A stretch of 64,000 nucleotides of DNA. Origin: Fictibacillus phosphorivorans (lineage in GTDB: Bacteria > Bacillota > Bacilli > Bacillales > Fictibacillaceae). The notes beneath the pieces are model-generated. The model saw only the letters and a list, made by a program, of their open reading frames with translations, did not search any database and was not told the origin of the DNA. Within the stretch, counting starts at the first letter, position 1; every line of letters starts with the position of its first letter. The stretch spans positions 2,180,177-2,244,176 of the forward strand of contig NZ_VDZU01000001.1 of NCBI RefSeq assembly GCF_007673525.1. The letters run 5' to 3'. Of the stretch, positions 25,938 to 33,854 are shown one piece after another. The translations under genes and the position numbers were made by a program.

Positions 25938-26001
25938 AATGCGGATTATTCAGCTTTAAATTACAAGAGAGAATCTACTTCTTTTGTCCATGACAACTTA
26001 C

Positions 26002-26646
26002 TCACTTTCTGCCTTCCCACTCTTCAAAAAACTGCTCTAGAAAGTTTTCTAGAAAGGCATGCCGGTCATCTGCTAGTTTTTTTGCATAAGGAGTATTCAT
26101 CCCATGCTTTAATTTTAACAACTTTTCGTAGAAGTGATTAATAGCTGTACTCTTTTCATTCCGATATTGCTCTTTTGTCATCGTCTCTCGAACAGGAATC
26201 TCAGGATCATACATCAATTGCCCCTTCGCACCTGAATATGCGAATGTTCTGCCGATTCCGATCGCTCCAATCGCGTCTAAACGGTCGGCATCCTGTACGA
26301 CTTTACCCTCCATCGATTCCATCTCTTTTCCACTGCCGCCTTTAAATGACATCGTTGAGATGATTGATAATATGTGCGTGATGTAAGGTTCCTCGACAGA
26401 AATAGATTCTAACCAATTTTTCACTTCTTGAAGACCTTTTTCTTCAGTTCCTGCAATCTTTTCATCTGCTATATCATGAAGAAGTGCCGCCATCACACAT
26501 ACAAAGTAATCTGCACCTTCTTTTTCTGCGATGTTCAGAGACAGATTTTTAACACGATAGATATGATACCAATCATGTCCACTGCTCTCGTTTCTTAACT
26601 TATCTTTTACAAATGTCTCTGTCTGTTGGATCATCTTCTCTTTCAT
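26002..26646 (-). CDS. ypgQ: HD-domain phosphohydrolase (YpgQ/YedJ-like)
   Basis: The 214-residue protein has the HD metal-binding residues: His in SSGHDWYHIYRV, HD in CVMAALLHDIADEKI (about residue 55) and Asp in VQDADRLDAIGAIGIGRTF (about 117-135). This is the YedJ/YpgQ group; B. subtilis YpgQ was described as a pyrophosphohydrolase on nucleotides. It is cytosolic. Close upstream lie an unknown gene (2 nt) and the RNase H gene, matching the B. subtilis ypeP-ypgQ region. The start ATG has only a weak site. Confidence 0.85.
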   Translation of the reverse strand: MKEKMIQQTETFVKDKLRNESSGHDWYHIYRVKNLSLNIAEKEGADYFVCVMAALLHDIADEKIAGTEEKGLQEVKNWLESISVEEPYITHILSIISTMSFKGGSGKEMESMEGKVVQDADRLDAIGAIGIGRTFAYSGAKGQLMYDPEIPVRETMTKEQYRNEKSTAINHFYEKLLKLKHGMNTPYAKKLADDRHAFLENFLEQFFEEWEGRK

Positions 26647-26648
26647 AC

Positions 26649-27014
26649 TTACCCCACTGTATAAGAATGTTTTCTTTCGTTGTTGTTTTGCAGCTGATCT
26701 AGCAATTCATACGCTTTTTTCTTTGAGGTGATATTTTCGTTAACTAAAGATTCTAATATAGCAATAAAGTAACTTCCGTCAAACGATAATTGTTTAATTA
26801 ATGTAACTTCTAATGCTATTTTCACTTGAGATTCACTTGCATCCGTATAATGTTTTCCAAAATCCACAAAATGAAGGTCACCATCGTTAAGACGAAACCC
26901 TTTTGAAGCTAACAAAGCTATATAGTCGCCTAGAACGTTCTCATTCATTTCTACCTCAACCCCAAAATCAAAAGATTCTAGTAAATTGTACCAGTAATAT
27001 TCAGGAATTATCAA
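26649..27014 (-). CDS. Unknown small protein between ypeP and ypgQ
   Basis: I do not recognise this protein. With TTG at 27012-27014 it has 121 residues and overlaps the ypeP end by 14 nt. With the ATG at 26946-26948, which has a better GAGGT site, it has 99. It is acidic and mixed alpha/beta, with a C-terminal helical half (KKKAYELLDQLQNNNERK). Its position inside the ypeP-unknown-ypgQ unit, with overlaps or gaps of a few nucleotides, suggests co-expression with the RNase H and HD hydrolase. Confidence 0.65.
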   Translation of the reverse strand: MIIPEYYWYNLLESFDFGVEVEMNENVLGDYIALLASKGFRLNDGDLHFVDFGKHYTDASESQVKIALEVTLIKQLSFDGSYFIAILESLVNENITSKKKAYELLDQLQNNNERKHSYTVG

Positions 27015-27669
27015 TGACTTCTTTCTTTGCTTGTATGATCTTCCCGTTTAATGCTTGTGTTACGAGATGATCAGCATCTTTGTTCTTGTTTCTAGCCACC
27101 CATTCATAAACAGGTTCGATCTGAAGTTTATTCAATAGTGTTTCGATTTTATCTGCCCAGTTCTGGAGGTTCGTTTCATAACAAGGCCATTCTCCTTTGA
27201 GCTGCTCTATAACAACCTTCGAGTCCCCTTGAATTGTAACCTCTTCATATTGGACTCCAAGATCTTCAAGTTCTTTAATCGCTATCCACAGTGCAGCATA
27301 TTCTGATTCGTTATTGGATTCAAGATTGGTAAGACTCGCGTTCTTTTTAATTCGATAGGTTATGCCGTTTTGAGAAAAATGAATAATAATGCCTTGACCA
27401 CTAGTTCTTGTTTCCGACTTATAACCTCCATCGAAATAAACAGAGATATCTTTTGGTTCTTCTTTTTTGACTTGCGTTAATTTAGTCAGCTCTTTCTTCG
27501 TCCAAGTTACATCTTTTGTATCGATGAAAACCAATTCAGACACTCTTCCGGTCTTCTCCAAATCAGTTGCTGTAAAAAGGGCTTCAGTTAAGGACATAGG
27601 ATCAGAAACAAATCGAATCTTAAAGGGGTATTTGGGATGTTTATACATATACTCTATTGAGAAGTTCAT
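27001..27669 (-). CDS. ypeP: RNase H family protein, YpeP-like
   Basis: The 222-residue protein has an N-terminal domain of about 80 residues (a viroplasmin-like or unknown cap) and a C-terminal RNase HI fold. All four acidic catalytic residues are visible: D in VYFDGGYKSE, E in SNNESEYAAL, D in IQGDSKVVIE and D in NKNKDADHLV. It should cut RNA in RNA-DNA hybrids, if active. The frame continues upstream to 27825, but the ATG at 27667-27669 has a strong AAGGAG site at 9 nt. It is divergent from a second RNase H gene across only 70 nt. Confidence 0.88.
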   Translation of the reverse strand: MNFSIEYMYKHPKYPFKIRFVSDPMSLTEALFTATDLEKTGRVSELVFIDTKDVTWTKKELTKLTQVKKEEPKDISVYFDGGYKSETRTSGQGIIIHFSQNGITYRIKKNASLTNLESNNESEYAALWIAIKELEDLGVQYEEVTIQGDSKVVIEQLKGEWPCYETNLQNWADKIETLLNKLQIEPVYEWVARNKNKDADHLVTQALNGKIIQAKKEVIDNS

Positions 27670-27739
27670 AGTAATCTCCTTTTTGTTTTTTATAAAGTCC
27701 TTTATAATACGAATATAATCATATAGAGGAGAGAAAGAA

Positions 27740-28147
27740 TTGATAGAGATATACATTGATGGTGCAAGTGCAGGTGATCCCGGACTTTCCGGAGCTGGCG
27801 TATATGTAAAAGTCGGAAACGGCACTACACATTCATATCGTTTTCCAATCGGTATGATGAGTAACCATGAAGCGGAATTTAGAGCTCTTATTCATGGATT
27901 GAAATTATGTATTGAACATGATTGGAGAATCGTATCGTTCCGCACAGACTCACAAGCAGTTGAGAGCGCGGTGGATAAAAGATTTGCCAAAGATAAACGT
28001 TATACAAAACTTTTAGAAGAAGCTTTACATCTTACAGAGCAACTGGATCTGTTTTTTATTAAGTGGATTCCTTCAAAGCAAAATAAGATCGCAGACGAAC
28101 TTGCACGACAGGCCATCCAGTTAAACAAGAGACCGTCAGATGTTTAG
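27740..28147 (+). CDS. ypdQ: RNase HI-type protein, YpdQ-like
   Basis: The 135-residue single-domain RNase H has the catalytic set D in IEIYIDGASAGDPG, E in SNHEAEFRAL, D in SFRTDSQAVES and D in NKIADELARQ. The start is TTG at 27740-27742, about 8 nt after AGAGGAG; no ATG fits. It overlaps the following EamA gene by 8 nt. Together with divergent ypeP it gives two catalytically complete RNase H-type proteins in one locus, as in B. subtilis (ypdQ/ypeP). In vivo role not inferred. Confidence 0.88.
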   Translation: MIEIYIDGASAGDPGLSGAGVYVKVGNGTTHSYRFPIGMMSNHEAEFRALIHGLKLCIEHDWRIVSFRTDSQAVESAVDKRFAKDKRYTKLLEEALHLTEQLDLFFIKWIPSKQNKIADELARQAIQLNKRPSDV

Positions 28148-29069
28148 AAAGACTTGGTTTGCCGACTTCAATCTACTCCTTGTAGCTCTGATCTGGGGTT
28201 CGACTTTCGTTATCGTCCAGAAAGCAATCGCGTTCTTAGAACCTTATTCATTTAATAGCGTGCGTTTTTCCATTGCCGCCATAACATTATTGCTAATTAT
28301 CTTCTTGTTTAACCGTTCGTCACTCAGTCATTTTTCAGACAGAAGCATATGGATCAGCGGCATTATACTTGGCTTTTGGCTATTTTTAGGGTACGGGTTT
28401 CAGACCGTCGGATTGTTATATACCACGTCTTCAAAAGCTGGGTTCATAACAGGATTAAGTGTTGTCTTGGTGCCTTTGTTCAGTTATTTATTGTTAAGAA
28501 ACAAACTGAGTTGGCAAGTCGGGATTAGCTCTATAATAGCTGTAATCGGTTTATATTTACTAACGATTCACAACAATCTTTCTCTGAACGTCGGTGATGG
28601 CTATGTACTATTATGTGCCATTTCATTTGCTCTTCATATTGTGTTCACAGGAAAGTTTGCTTCATCATACAACGCTATTTGTCTAACGATTATCCAACTT
28701 GTGACCGTTGCTGTATTTAGTTTTATAACTGCAATCATGATAGAAGATTGGCAGCAGATGTTCACAGCCCAGTTGGTTCGACAGCCGGAAGTAATCAGTG
28801 CTCTACTAATCACCTCATTCTTTGCAACTGCTCTCGCTTTTTTGGCTCAAACACACTTTCAATCGTTTACAACGCCTGCAAGAGTGGCTTTAATCTTTGC
28901 GATGGAACCTGTTTTTGCGGCACTTACTGCTTATATCATGCTGAATGAACGATTGGGTTCAAAATCATTGTTAGGATGCGGGTTGATTTTACTCGGCATG
29001 ATTTTATCTGAAATACGGTTCAATAAAAAGTTGATAAAACGCAAACAAAAAGAGTGGGATCTTACTTAA
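28140..29069 (+). CDS. EamA/DMT-family transporter
   Basis: The 309-residue protein has ten hydrophobic segments in two EamA repeats. The first begins FNLLLVALIWGSTFVIVQKAI, with the conserved WGS, and the second ends near VFAALTAYIMLNERLGSKSLLGCGLIL, the repeat-end signature. DMT exporters of this type move amino acids or metabolites; the substrate is unknown. Its ATG overlaps the end of ypdQ, so the two are co-translated. It ends tail-to-tail with ypcP, the two stop codons sharing bases inside a terminator loop. Confidence 0.88.
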   Translation: MFRKTWFADFNLLLVALIWGSTFVIVQKAIAFLEPYSFNSVRFSIAAITLLLIIFLFNRSSLSHFSDRSIWISGIILGFWLFLGYGFQTVGLLYTTSSKAGFITGLSVVLVPLFSYLLLRNKLSWQVGISSIIAVIGLYLLTIHNNLSLNVGDGYVLLCAISFALHIVFTGKFASSYNAICLTIIQLVTVAVFSFITAIMIEDWQQMFTAQLVRQPEVISALLITSFFATALAFLAQTHFQSFTTPARVALIFAMEPVFAALTAYIMLNERLGSKSLLGCGLILLGMILSEIRFNKKLIKRKQKEWDLT

Positions 29070-29083
29070 CCCACTCTTATTTG
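29050..29083. terminator. Shared terminator with overlapping stop codons (EamA gene/ypcP)
   Basis: A perfect 9-bp stem (29050-29058 with 29070-29078) has both convergent stop codons (29067-29069 plus; 29066-29068 minus) in its loop. Both arms are therefore coding sequence. Confidence 0.85.
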
Positions 29084-29953
29084 AATCTCTAATTCTTCTA
29101 ATGCGCTTCGAACACTCTGTTTATCTAAAATATATCGGCATTCTTCTAAGTCTCTATCGACTACTTCAGGAACATCTGTAAAAATCGTACATAAATCTTT
29201 GCTAAGAACAGCCATCTCGCGCCCTGCTTCGAGTTTCTTCAGATACCTCTTATATCTAGGATCTAGATTCTCAAAATTTTCATAGATCGATTCAACAGCA
29301 CCATATTGTTGTATGAGTGGAAGTGCAGCTTTATCGCCGACTCCTGCTACCCCAGGAATATTATCACTCTTATCACCTAATAAGGCTTTTACATCGATCC
29401 ACTGTGCAGGTGTTATTCCGTACTCTTCTTGGAAGTGATTCAGCGTATACTTCAGCTCATCTCTTTTTACTGTAATCAACTGTGATGTCTTCTCGCAAAG
29501 AAGTTGCAAAAGATCGCGATCGTTGCTGTAGATGATGCATTCTCCGTCACGTTCGTTTCTCCAGCGATATGCCAGTGTACCGATGATATCATCCGCTTCA
29601 TATCTCGGAATCGTAAGTTGCGTAATTCCGATGTTATCAAAAAGTTGAACAAGTGTCTCAAATTGCTGGATAAGTGGCTCAGGCAACTCGTTTCTTGTTC
29701 CTTTGTAATCAGCAAATTTTTCTCTTCTGAGTGTCTCATCACGTTTAACATCCCAAGCCACTACAATGTGAGAAGGCTCATGATCTCGAACGAGCATAAG
29801 CAGTTTCTGAATGGTAACGCGTATGGCATTCGTAAACTGACCTTTTGAGTTTCGAGGAAGATCATGCATTTCTTTTCCATAAGCTGTTGCAAAATAACAT
29901 CTGCTAAGCAGATTAAATCCATCAATTAACAGTAATACTTCTTTCTTTTCCAT
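29066..29953 (-). CDS. ypcP: 5'-3' exonuclease, Pol I-type FEN domain (YpcP)
   Basis: The 295-residue protein is a stand-alone 5' nuclease of the FEN family, which removes RNA primers and 5' flaps. Metal-binding acidic clusters are visible: LLIDGFNLLSRC (near residue 10), YEADDIIGTLAYR (near 118), IYSNDRDLLQLL (near 142) and LGDKSDNIPGVAGVGDKAA (H3TH region, near 190). A GGGGGAT site lies 8 nt before ATG. A strong terminator belonging to a structured RNA stands only 30 nt upstream of the start, so read-through or attenuation could set its expression. Confidence 0.92.
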   Translation of the reverse strand: MEKKEVLLLIDGFNLLSRCYFATAYGKEMHDLPRNSKGQFTNAIRVTIQKLLMLVRDHEPSHIVVAWDVKRDETLRREKFADYKGTRNELPEPLIQQFETLVQLFDNIGITQLTIPRYEADDIIGTLAYRWRNERDGECIIYSNDRDLLQLLCEKTSQLITVKRDELKYTLNHFQEEYGITPAQWIDVKALLGDKSDNIPGVAGVGDKAALPLIQQYGAVESIYENFENLDPRYKRYLKKLEAGREMAVLSKDLCTIFTDVPEVVDRDLEECRYILDKQSVRSALEELEIQIRVG

Positions 29954-29985
29954 CTTTTTTTATCCCCCGGTAGAAATATGTTATG

Positions 29986-30215
29986 AAAAAAGCGCATTTT
30001 ACATGTGATGTAAAATACGCTTGTTGTCGTTTAAGTAAAATCCGCTCTGCCGTGACTTTATATGCCTTTGGAACCTGATCTCTCAGGTGGGTATCCGCAG
30101 CTGCCGTTACAGCCTTCCAAGTCGAATGCAAGGCTTGGCTGTCTGACAGATCATATTGGATTCCCGTCATTAGCACATAGGTTAAAGACATGGAAAAGCC
30201 ACTAACATCGCAGAT
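29986..30215 (-). ncRNA. Structured noncoding RNA with own promoter and terminator (6S-like candidate or ypcP leader)
   Basis: A near-consensus promoter (30220-30248) and a strong terminator (AGCGCATTTTACAT 29991-30004 with ATGTAAAATACGCT 30008-30021, then TTTTTT on the minus strand) define an RNA of about 230 nt. Complementary helices nest within it: 30210-30214 with 30046-30050; 30198-30202 with 30052-30056; 30173-30179 with 30059-30065; 30158-30165 with 30089-30096; a terminal hairpin 30137-30142 with 30109-30114; and a side hairpin 30073-30088 (ACCTGA/TCAGGT). A long rod with a central bubble and a small hairpin on its 3' side recalls 6S RNA. A cis leader attenuating ypcP is the alternative. 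An 89-codon frame here has no ribosome-binding site. Confidence 0.65.
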
Positions 30216-30219
30216 TTTT

Positions 30220-30248
30220 ATTATACTACCAGTTTCTTAAGAAGTAAA
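30220..30248 (-). promoter_or_regulatory. Sigma-A promoter of the noncoding RNA
   Basis: On the minus strand TTTACT (30243-30248), a 17-nt spacer and TATAAT (30220-30225) place the start near 30213-30215, exactly at the base of the RNA closing stem. Confidence 0.72.
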
Positions 30249-30249
30249 A

Positions 30250-30390
30250 TCATTTTGTTTTTTTGCCATGATGCATCTTTTCAACTTCCATCTCTGCATA
30301 AGACGCAAATTCGGTTTGGTTTTCTGCACCATTTTCTTTCACGTTGTTATTGCGCTGTGCATTAGCGTTAGCTTTTTTCTGCTTACCCAT
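30250..30390 (-). CDS. Gamma-type SASP-like small spore protein
   Basis: The 46-residue protein is Asn/Lys/Gln-rich (KQKKANANAQRNNN) and carries one TEFAS motif in ENQTEFASYAEMEVEK. TEFAS is the site cut by germination protease in gamma-type small acid-soluble spore proteins, which normally have two repeats and about 80 residues. This looks like a minimal single-site relative. AAGGAGGG lies about 6 nt before the ATG at 30388-30390. Its last codons overlap the promoter of the downstream noncoding RNA. It is presumably expressed in the forespore by family analogy; no sigma-G site was confirmed. Confidence 0.6.
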   Translation of the reverse strand: MGKQKKANANAQRNNNVKENGAENQTEFASYAEMEVEKMHHGKKTK

Positions 30391-30496
30391 ATCGTATCCC
30401 TCCTTTTTCTTACTATGGCTAAATGAATTGAAAATATAACTTACATAATTTTTCCTTGATTGGTTAACTTAAGACTAAAAAGGAGGGTTTCGATAA

Positions 30497-30748
30497 ATGG
30501 CAAATCCTTATTTATGTCCCAACTGCAAGACGAACAGAACGCGTTTTAACGTGATCGAACAAAATCCTGTAGCTGTTAAGCTAGATCCATCCACTGGTGA
30601 TGTTGTTCAGCAATATGAAGATGGTCAGTTAGACATGTTCCATCTTCCGTATAAAGGTTCAGAACGATTGATTCAGTGCGGAGCATGTGGAATTGTTGGA
30701 GAAGAAGAGATGTATATCAAACGTGCTCAAAGTAATCCTAGAGCATAG
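30497..30748 (+). CDS. Small zinc-ribbon protein of unknown function
   Basis: The 83-residue protein has two Cys pairs, YLCPNCKTNR at residues about 7-10 and LIQCGACGIVG near 61-64, which should bind one zinc ion in a ribbon. The segment between them is acidic, with no catalytic motif. I do not recognise a named family. AAAGGAGGG lies at good spacing before the ATG. It is monocistronic with its own bidirectional terminator, divergent from the SASP-like gene. Confidence 0.75.
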   Translation: MANPYLCPNCKTNRTRFNVIEQNPVAVKLDPSTGDVVQQYEDGQLDMFHLPYKGSERLIQCGACGIVGEEEMYIKRAQSNPRA

Positions 30749-30786
30749 AAAAAAAGACTGCCGCTAAAATTATCGGCAGTCTTTTT
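30749..30786. terminator. Bidirectional terminator after the zinc-ribbon gene
   Basis: A perfect 14-bp stem (30750-30763 with 30774-30786) has A and T tracts on both sides and lies between convergent genes. Confidence 0.9.
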
Positions 30787-30796
30787 CTACGATTTA

Positions 30797-32227
30797 TCAC
30801 TTGGCTGTAGGAAGTTTCAAAGGAACTTCTACCTTTTCTTTTAGAGGATAGATTTTTGTTAATTTTGAAAGTGTGATGGTGAGATCATCGTTCGGAAGTT
30901 CTTCGTGAAAGAATAATAAAAACCCAGACTGTTCACCGTCGTATGTTTGCATCACATCGAAATTTTGCAGTGTTTCTCCTGATGAATTTTTGATCGTAAC
31001 GAGGTTATTCATAAAACGTTCTTGGTTTTGGATCCTATTCTCATTATAGTTGGGTTGAAAATAAAGATATTCGTCGTGTCCTACATTCTCTACTTTGCTT
31101 TCTATAGAAAACCGAATTCCTTTTTCGTTATTGGAAACATCATTTTCAATTCCTCTGTAAACCACTTTAAAATCAGTGTCGTCAGCGATCACTTCATTTT
31201 TCTTAATATCTTTTTCAGGATTGCTGGAAAATTGCACTAGATCTTGTTTAGATACTGAAAATGCATACGATTTGTCCGTTCTATGAACGGAGTGCGTAAA
31301 CGACAATCTTAAAGAATCTGAATCATTCATATTAAGAAGTTCATCTAGAGCTGAATACGTTTCCAGATAGTAATCTGAATCTTCATTTTCTGTGATATCT
31401 GTATGTAACGTGTAAAGACTCTGTCCATTTTCAATGGTTCCAAATAGAGAAACAAGATCCTGATTAACCTTTGAATCCAACTTGATTCTAGATCCCATTT
31501 GATAGACTTCAAACGCATCTAAATGAATCTTTTGGTCATTGAAAAGCTCTATGGATTTATCAATCGTTTCGGTAGCCAGAACAGGCGGTACGTCAAAGAC
31601 ATTATGAGGCTTGATTTTAAAAGTTAAGTTATCGATTTTCGTCTTTCCTTTGTTCGAAGTGAATGTTGGGTTAAGCAGCTTAACCGTCTCACTGCTAAGA
31701 ACCTCTTTCCACTCTTCATCCGTTTCAACTTTATCGTATTGGATATGTATCGTCATGGACCGGTACAATTTATGCTTGTACACAACACCACCGATCGCGC
31801 CTTCTCCTTCATAGATATCAATAGGAAATTGAAAAGTTTTTCCCTTCTTGGATGTGACCTCAACTTGATTAAACGATAATCCAGGAATATCACTCTCCTC
31901 TTTATCCCGTTCTACAAGGTCTACACTGTATAGTATGTACAGCTGTTGCCCGAAGTTATAGGTTCTTTCTACCTGGAACTTCCGCTGATTATTCGCTAAC
32001 GGTATAGAGATCTGACTGTTTTTTAATAACTTGAAATGATCGGCAAACTTAAGGTCACTAAATTTTGATTTCTCTGTATCCATTAGTTCTTCCCAATCTT
32101 CCATCACAACAAAATTTTCATCGTTAACTTTCCACGTTGGCTCTGCGCTTTTTTCATATTGCGTGTAAATGACAAACGCAATTAACAGCAAAAGTCCAAT
32201 GATGATCTTATTTCGCTTGTTGCTCAA
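30797..32227 (-). CDS. Membrane-anchored extracytoplasmic protein, unknown family (paralog 1)
   Basis: The 476-residue protein has one N-terminal hydrophobic anchor (about residues 6-21) directly followed by YTQYEKSAEPTW. The rest is a long, strand-rich, polar region without Cys, predicted outside the membrane. It is clearly paralogous to the next gene: both share the anchor junction, a YILYSVDLVERDK / YLLYSVDVKERDK block near residue 97, and VYKHKLYRSM / VYKHRLYRSM near 150. No enzymatic motif is seen; similarity to DUF4179-type anti-sigma or sensor ectodomains is only a guess. Start is TTG at 32225-32227 after AAGGAG. Confidence 0.72.
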   Translation of the reverse strand: MSNKRNKIIIGLLLLIAFVIYTQYEKSAEPTWKVNDENFVVMEDWEELMDTEKSKFSDLKFADHFKLLKNSQISIPLANNQRKFQVERTYNFGQQLYILYSVDLVERDKEESDIPGLSFNQVEVTSKKGKTFQFPIDIYEGEGAIGGVVYKHKLYRSMTIHIQYDKVETDEEWKEVLSSETVKLLNPTFTSNKGKTKIDNLTFKIKPHNVFDVPPVLATETIDKSIELFNDQKIHLDAFEVYQMGSRIKLDSKVNQDLVSLFGTIENGQSLYTLHTDITENEDSDYYLETYSALDELLNMNDSDSLRLSFTHSVHRTDKSYAFSVSKQDLVQFSSNPEKDIKKNEVIADDTDFKVVYRGIENDVSNNEKGIRFSIESKVENVGHDEYLYFQPNYNENRIQNQERFMNNLVTIKNSSGETLQNFDVMQTYDGEQSGFLLFFHEELPNDDLTITLSKLTKIYPLKEKVEVPLKLPTAK

Positions 32228-32261
32228 AGTAACCTGTCTCCTTTACCACTTTCATGGTTTA

Positions 32262-33714
32262 TCAGTTCATAATCATGATGTTCTTATATTTAATGTCCAC
32301 TGGATTAGTAAGAGGCTTTAGATAAGAGAGATTTGATACTGTGATCGTCAAGTCACTCTCAGGAATCAAGATCGGTTTCATCTCACCCTTTTCCATCTCT
32401 TCTTTGTTATAAAAAGTAATATAATAGGTGGCTTTGTTTTCTTCTTCTGCTCTTTGCACTTCAAAATTATTGATTCTCTTTTTATTCTCACCTGAGATTG
32501 TGATGATATTGTTTTTGTATACTCTTTCGTAATCGTCAGATACTTCAGCATCACTATAATAATGATCCGGAATCAAACGCAGATGATTTAGTTGTTGATC
32601 CATTTCCGTTATTAAGCTCAACTTGATTCTGGGGCTTTGTTCAAACATAGTTCCCTTCATAGCGTAGTACCGTACCATTCATTCTTAATATTTCTTGATT
32701 CTTTAGAATAGGTTGATTTTTATTGTTAATAAATCTTTTTATATCTTTCCTAGGAATTCTCCATGAGAAAGTTCGAGGATCTTTATGTATAGAAGAAGTA
32801 AATGTGAGAGTTTTTTCTTTCTTCTTCTCCATATTTTCCGGCATATCATAAACGGGAACATAATAACCATTTTCTTTGGTTCCAAGAATTCCATATGTAG
32901 AAGGTACATCGTGTAGTGTGTTATCTTTGCTTGCAAATCCGATTAAACTTTCATCATTTGGAATTTCTACGCTTAGTCTCTGTTCGTAAAGTAAAGCATC
33001 TATTGATTTGATCTTAACTTTTTGGTTATCTCCATATGTAAACGTTTGATCGATCGGTTCACTTTTCAAAACTTTTGTATAAGGATCTTCAGAAGGTACC
33101 GTTAACGCTATATCCTCGATCGAATCTACCCCATTGTCCTTAGATGAAATGGTAAGGTCTTGTAGCCGAACGATTTTTGCTTTTGATACGATCGACCAAT
33201 CGTTCTCTGAAGAATCAAACATACCGGGCATCAGCATCATGGAACGGTATAAACGGTGCTTATAAACGAACCCTTCGTCTCTTGTACCTGGTTGACCCAT
33301 CTCTTCACCAGCCTTGAGGACGAGCTCCTTACCCTCTTTTGTTTGAAACTGCATGTTTTTAACAGAGAGCCGTGGGATATGATACTCGTCTTTATCTCTT
33401 TCTTTAACGTCCACACTGTATAAAAGATACATGCGGCCATTCATGTTCCAAATCTTTTCAATCTTTAACGTGCGATACGATTCTTTTAGCGTCACTGTCT
33501 TGTTTACTTCTTTAAGAAAACCGTATTTATCAATCAGCTCTAATTCATCAAACTTGATATATTCTCTTTTCATTCCATCTTTTAATGTGTTCACAACCGA
33601 AAATTGTTCCGAATTCACCGTCCAAGTTGGTTCAGCGCTTTTTTCGTACTGTGTGTAAACAACAAATCCACCAATTAAGACAGAACCGATCAGCAATTTT
33701 TTTATGATTTGCAA
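32262..33714 (-). pseudogene. Membrane-anchored paralog 2, broken by a frameshift
   Basis: Two overlapping frames make up one gene. The first (33714 to 32641) encodes 357 residues with the same anchor and YTQYEKSAEPTW junction as paralog 1. The second (to 32262) carries the missing C-terminus. Removing one G from the GGG on the minus strand at 32653-32655 joins LRYEG to TMFEQSPRIKLSLIT and restores colinearity with paralog 1 (YRGIENDVS...GIRFSIES). Start is TTG at 33712-33714 after AAGGGG. It could be a recent mutation, a sequencing error in a short G run, or a tolerated slip. It lies 34 nt upstream of paralog 1, so the pair is a tandem duplicate operon. Confidence 0.75.
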
Positions 33715-33814
33715 GTCGTACAGCCCCTTTAGTATCTATACCATCATATTAGCATGATTTTCCGAATTTTCATTTCGTAAATATCCATTAATTTGAAAAA
33801 AATACTTATAACTA

Positions 33815-33847
33815 GAAAGCAACCTCGTCTTAAAGACGAGGTTGCAA
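33815..33847 (-). terminator. Intrinsic terminator of the kam/yod gene cluster
   Basis: An 11-13 bp perfect stem (33819-33831 with 33833-33845) is followed on the minus strand by TTTCT. It closes the transcription unit ending with the gabT-like gene. Confidence 0.8.
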
Positions 33848-33854
33848 CAAGGAT

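Noticed and set aside
27670..27825. N-terminal extension of ypeP with a Pro-rich start
   Set aside because: It reads antisense through the ypdQ start and has no ribosome-binding site, whereas the internal ATG at 27669 has a strong AAGGAG.
29922..30191. 89-codon open frame on the minus strand upstream of ypcP
   Set aside because: It has no ribosome-binding site, runs through the ncRNA helices and terminator, and overlaps the ypcP start. The RNA interpretation explains the region better.
32641..32678. Programmed frameshift in the membrane-protein paralog
   Set aside because: No slippery heptamer or downstream stimulatory hairpin is evident at the GGG run. A simple one-base indel explains it more easily, although it was not excluded.
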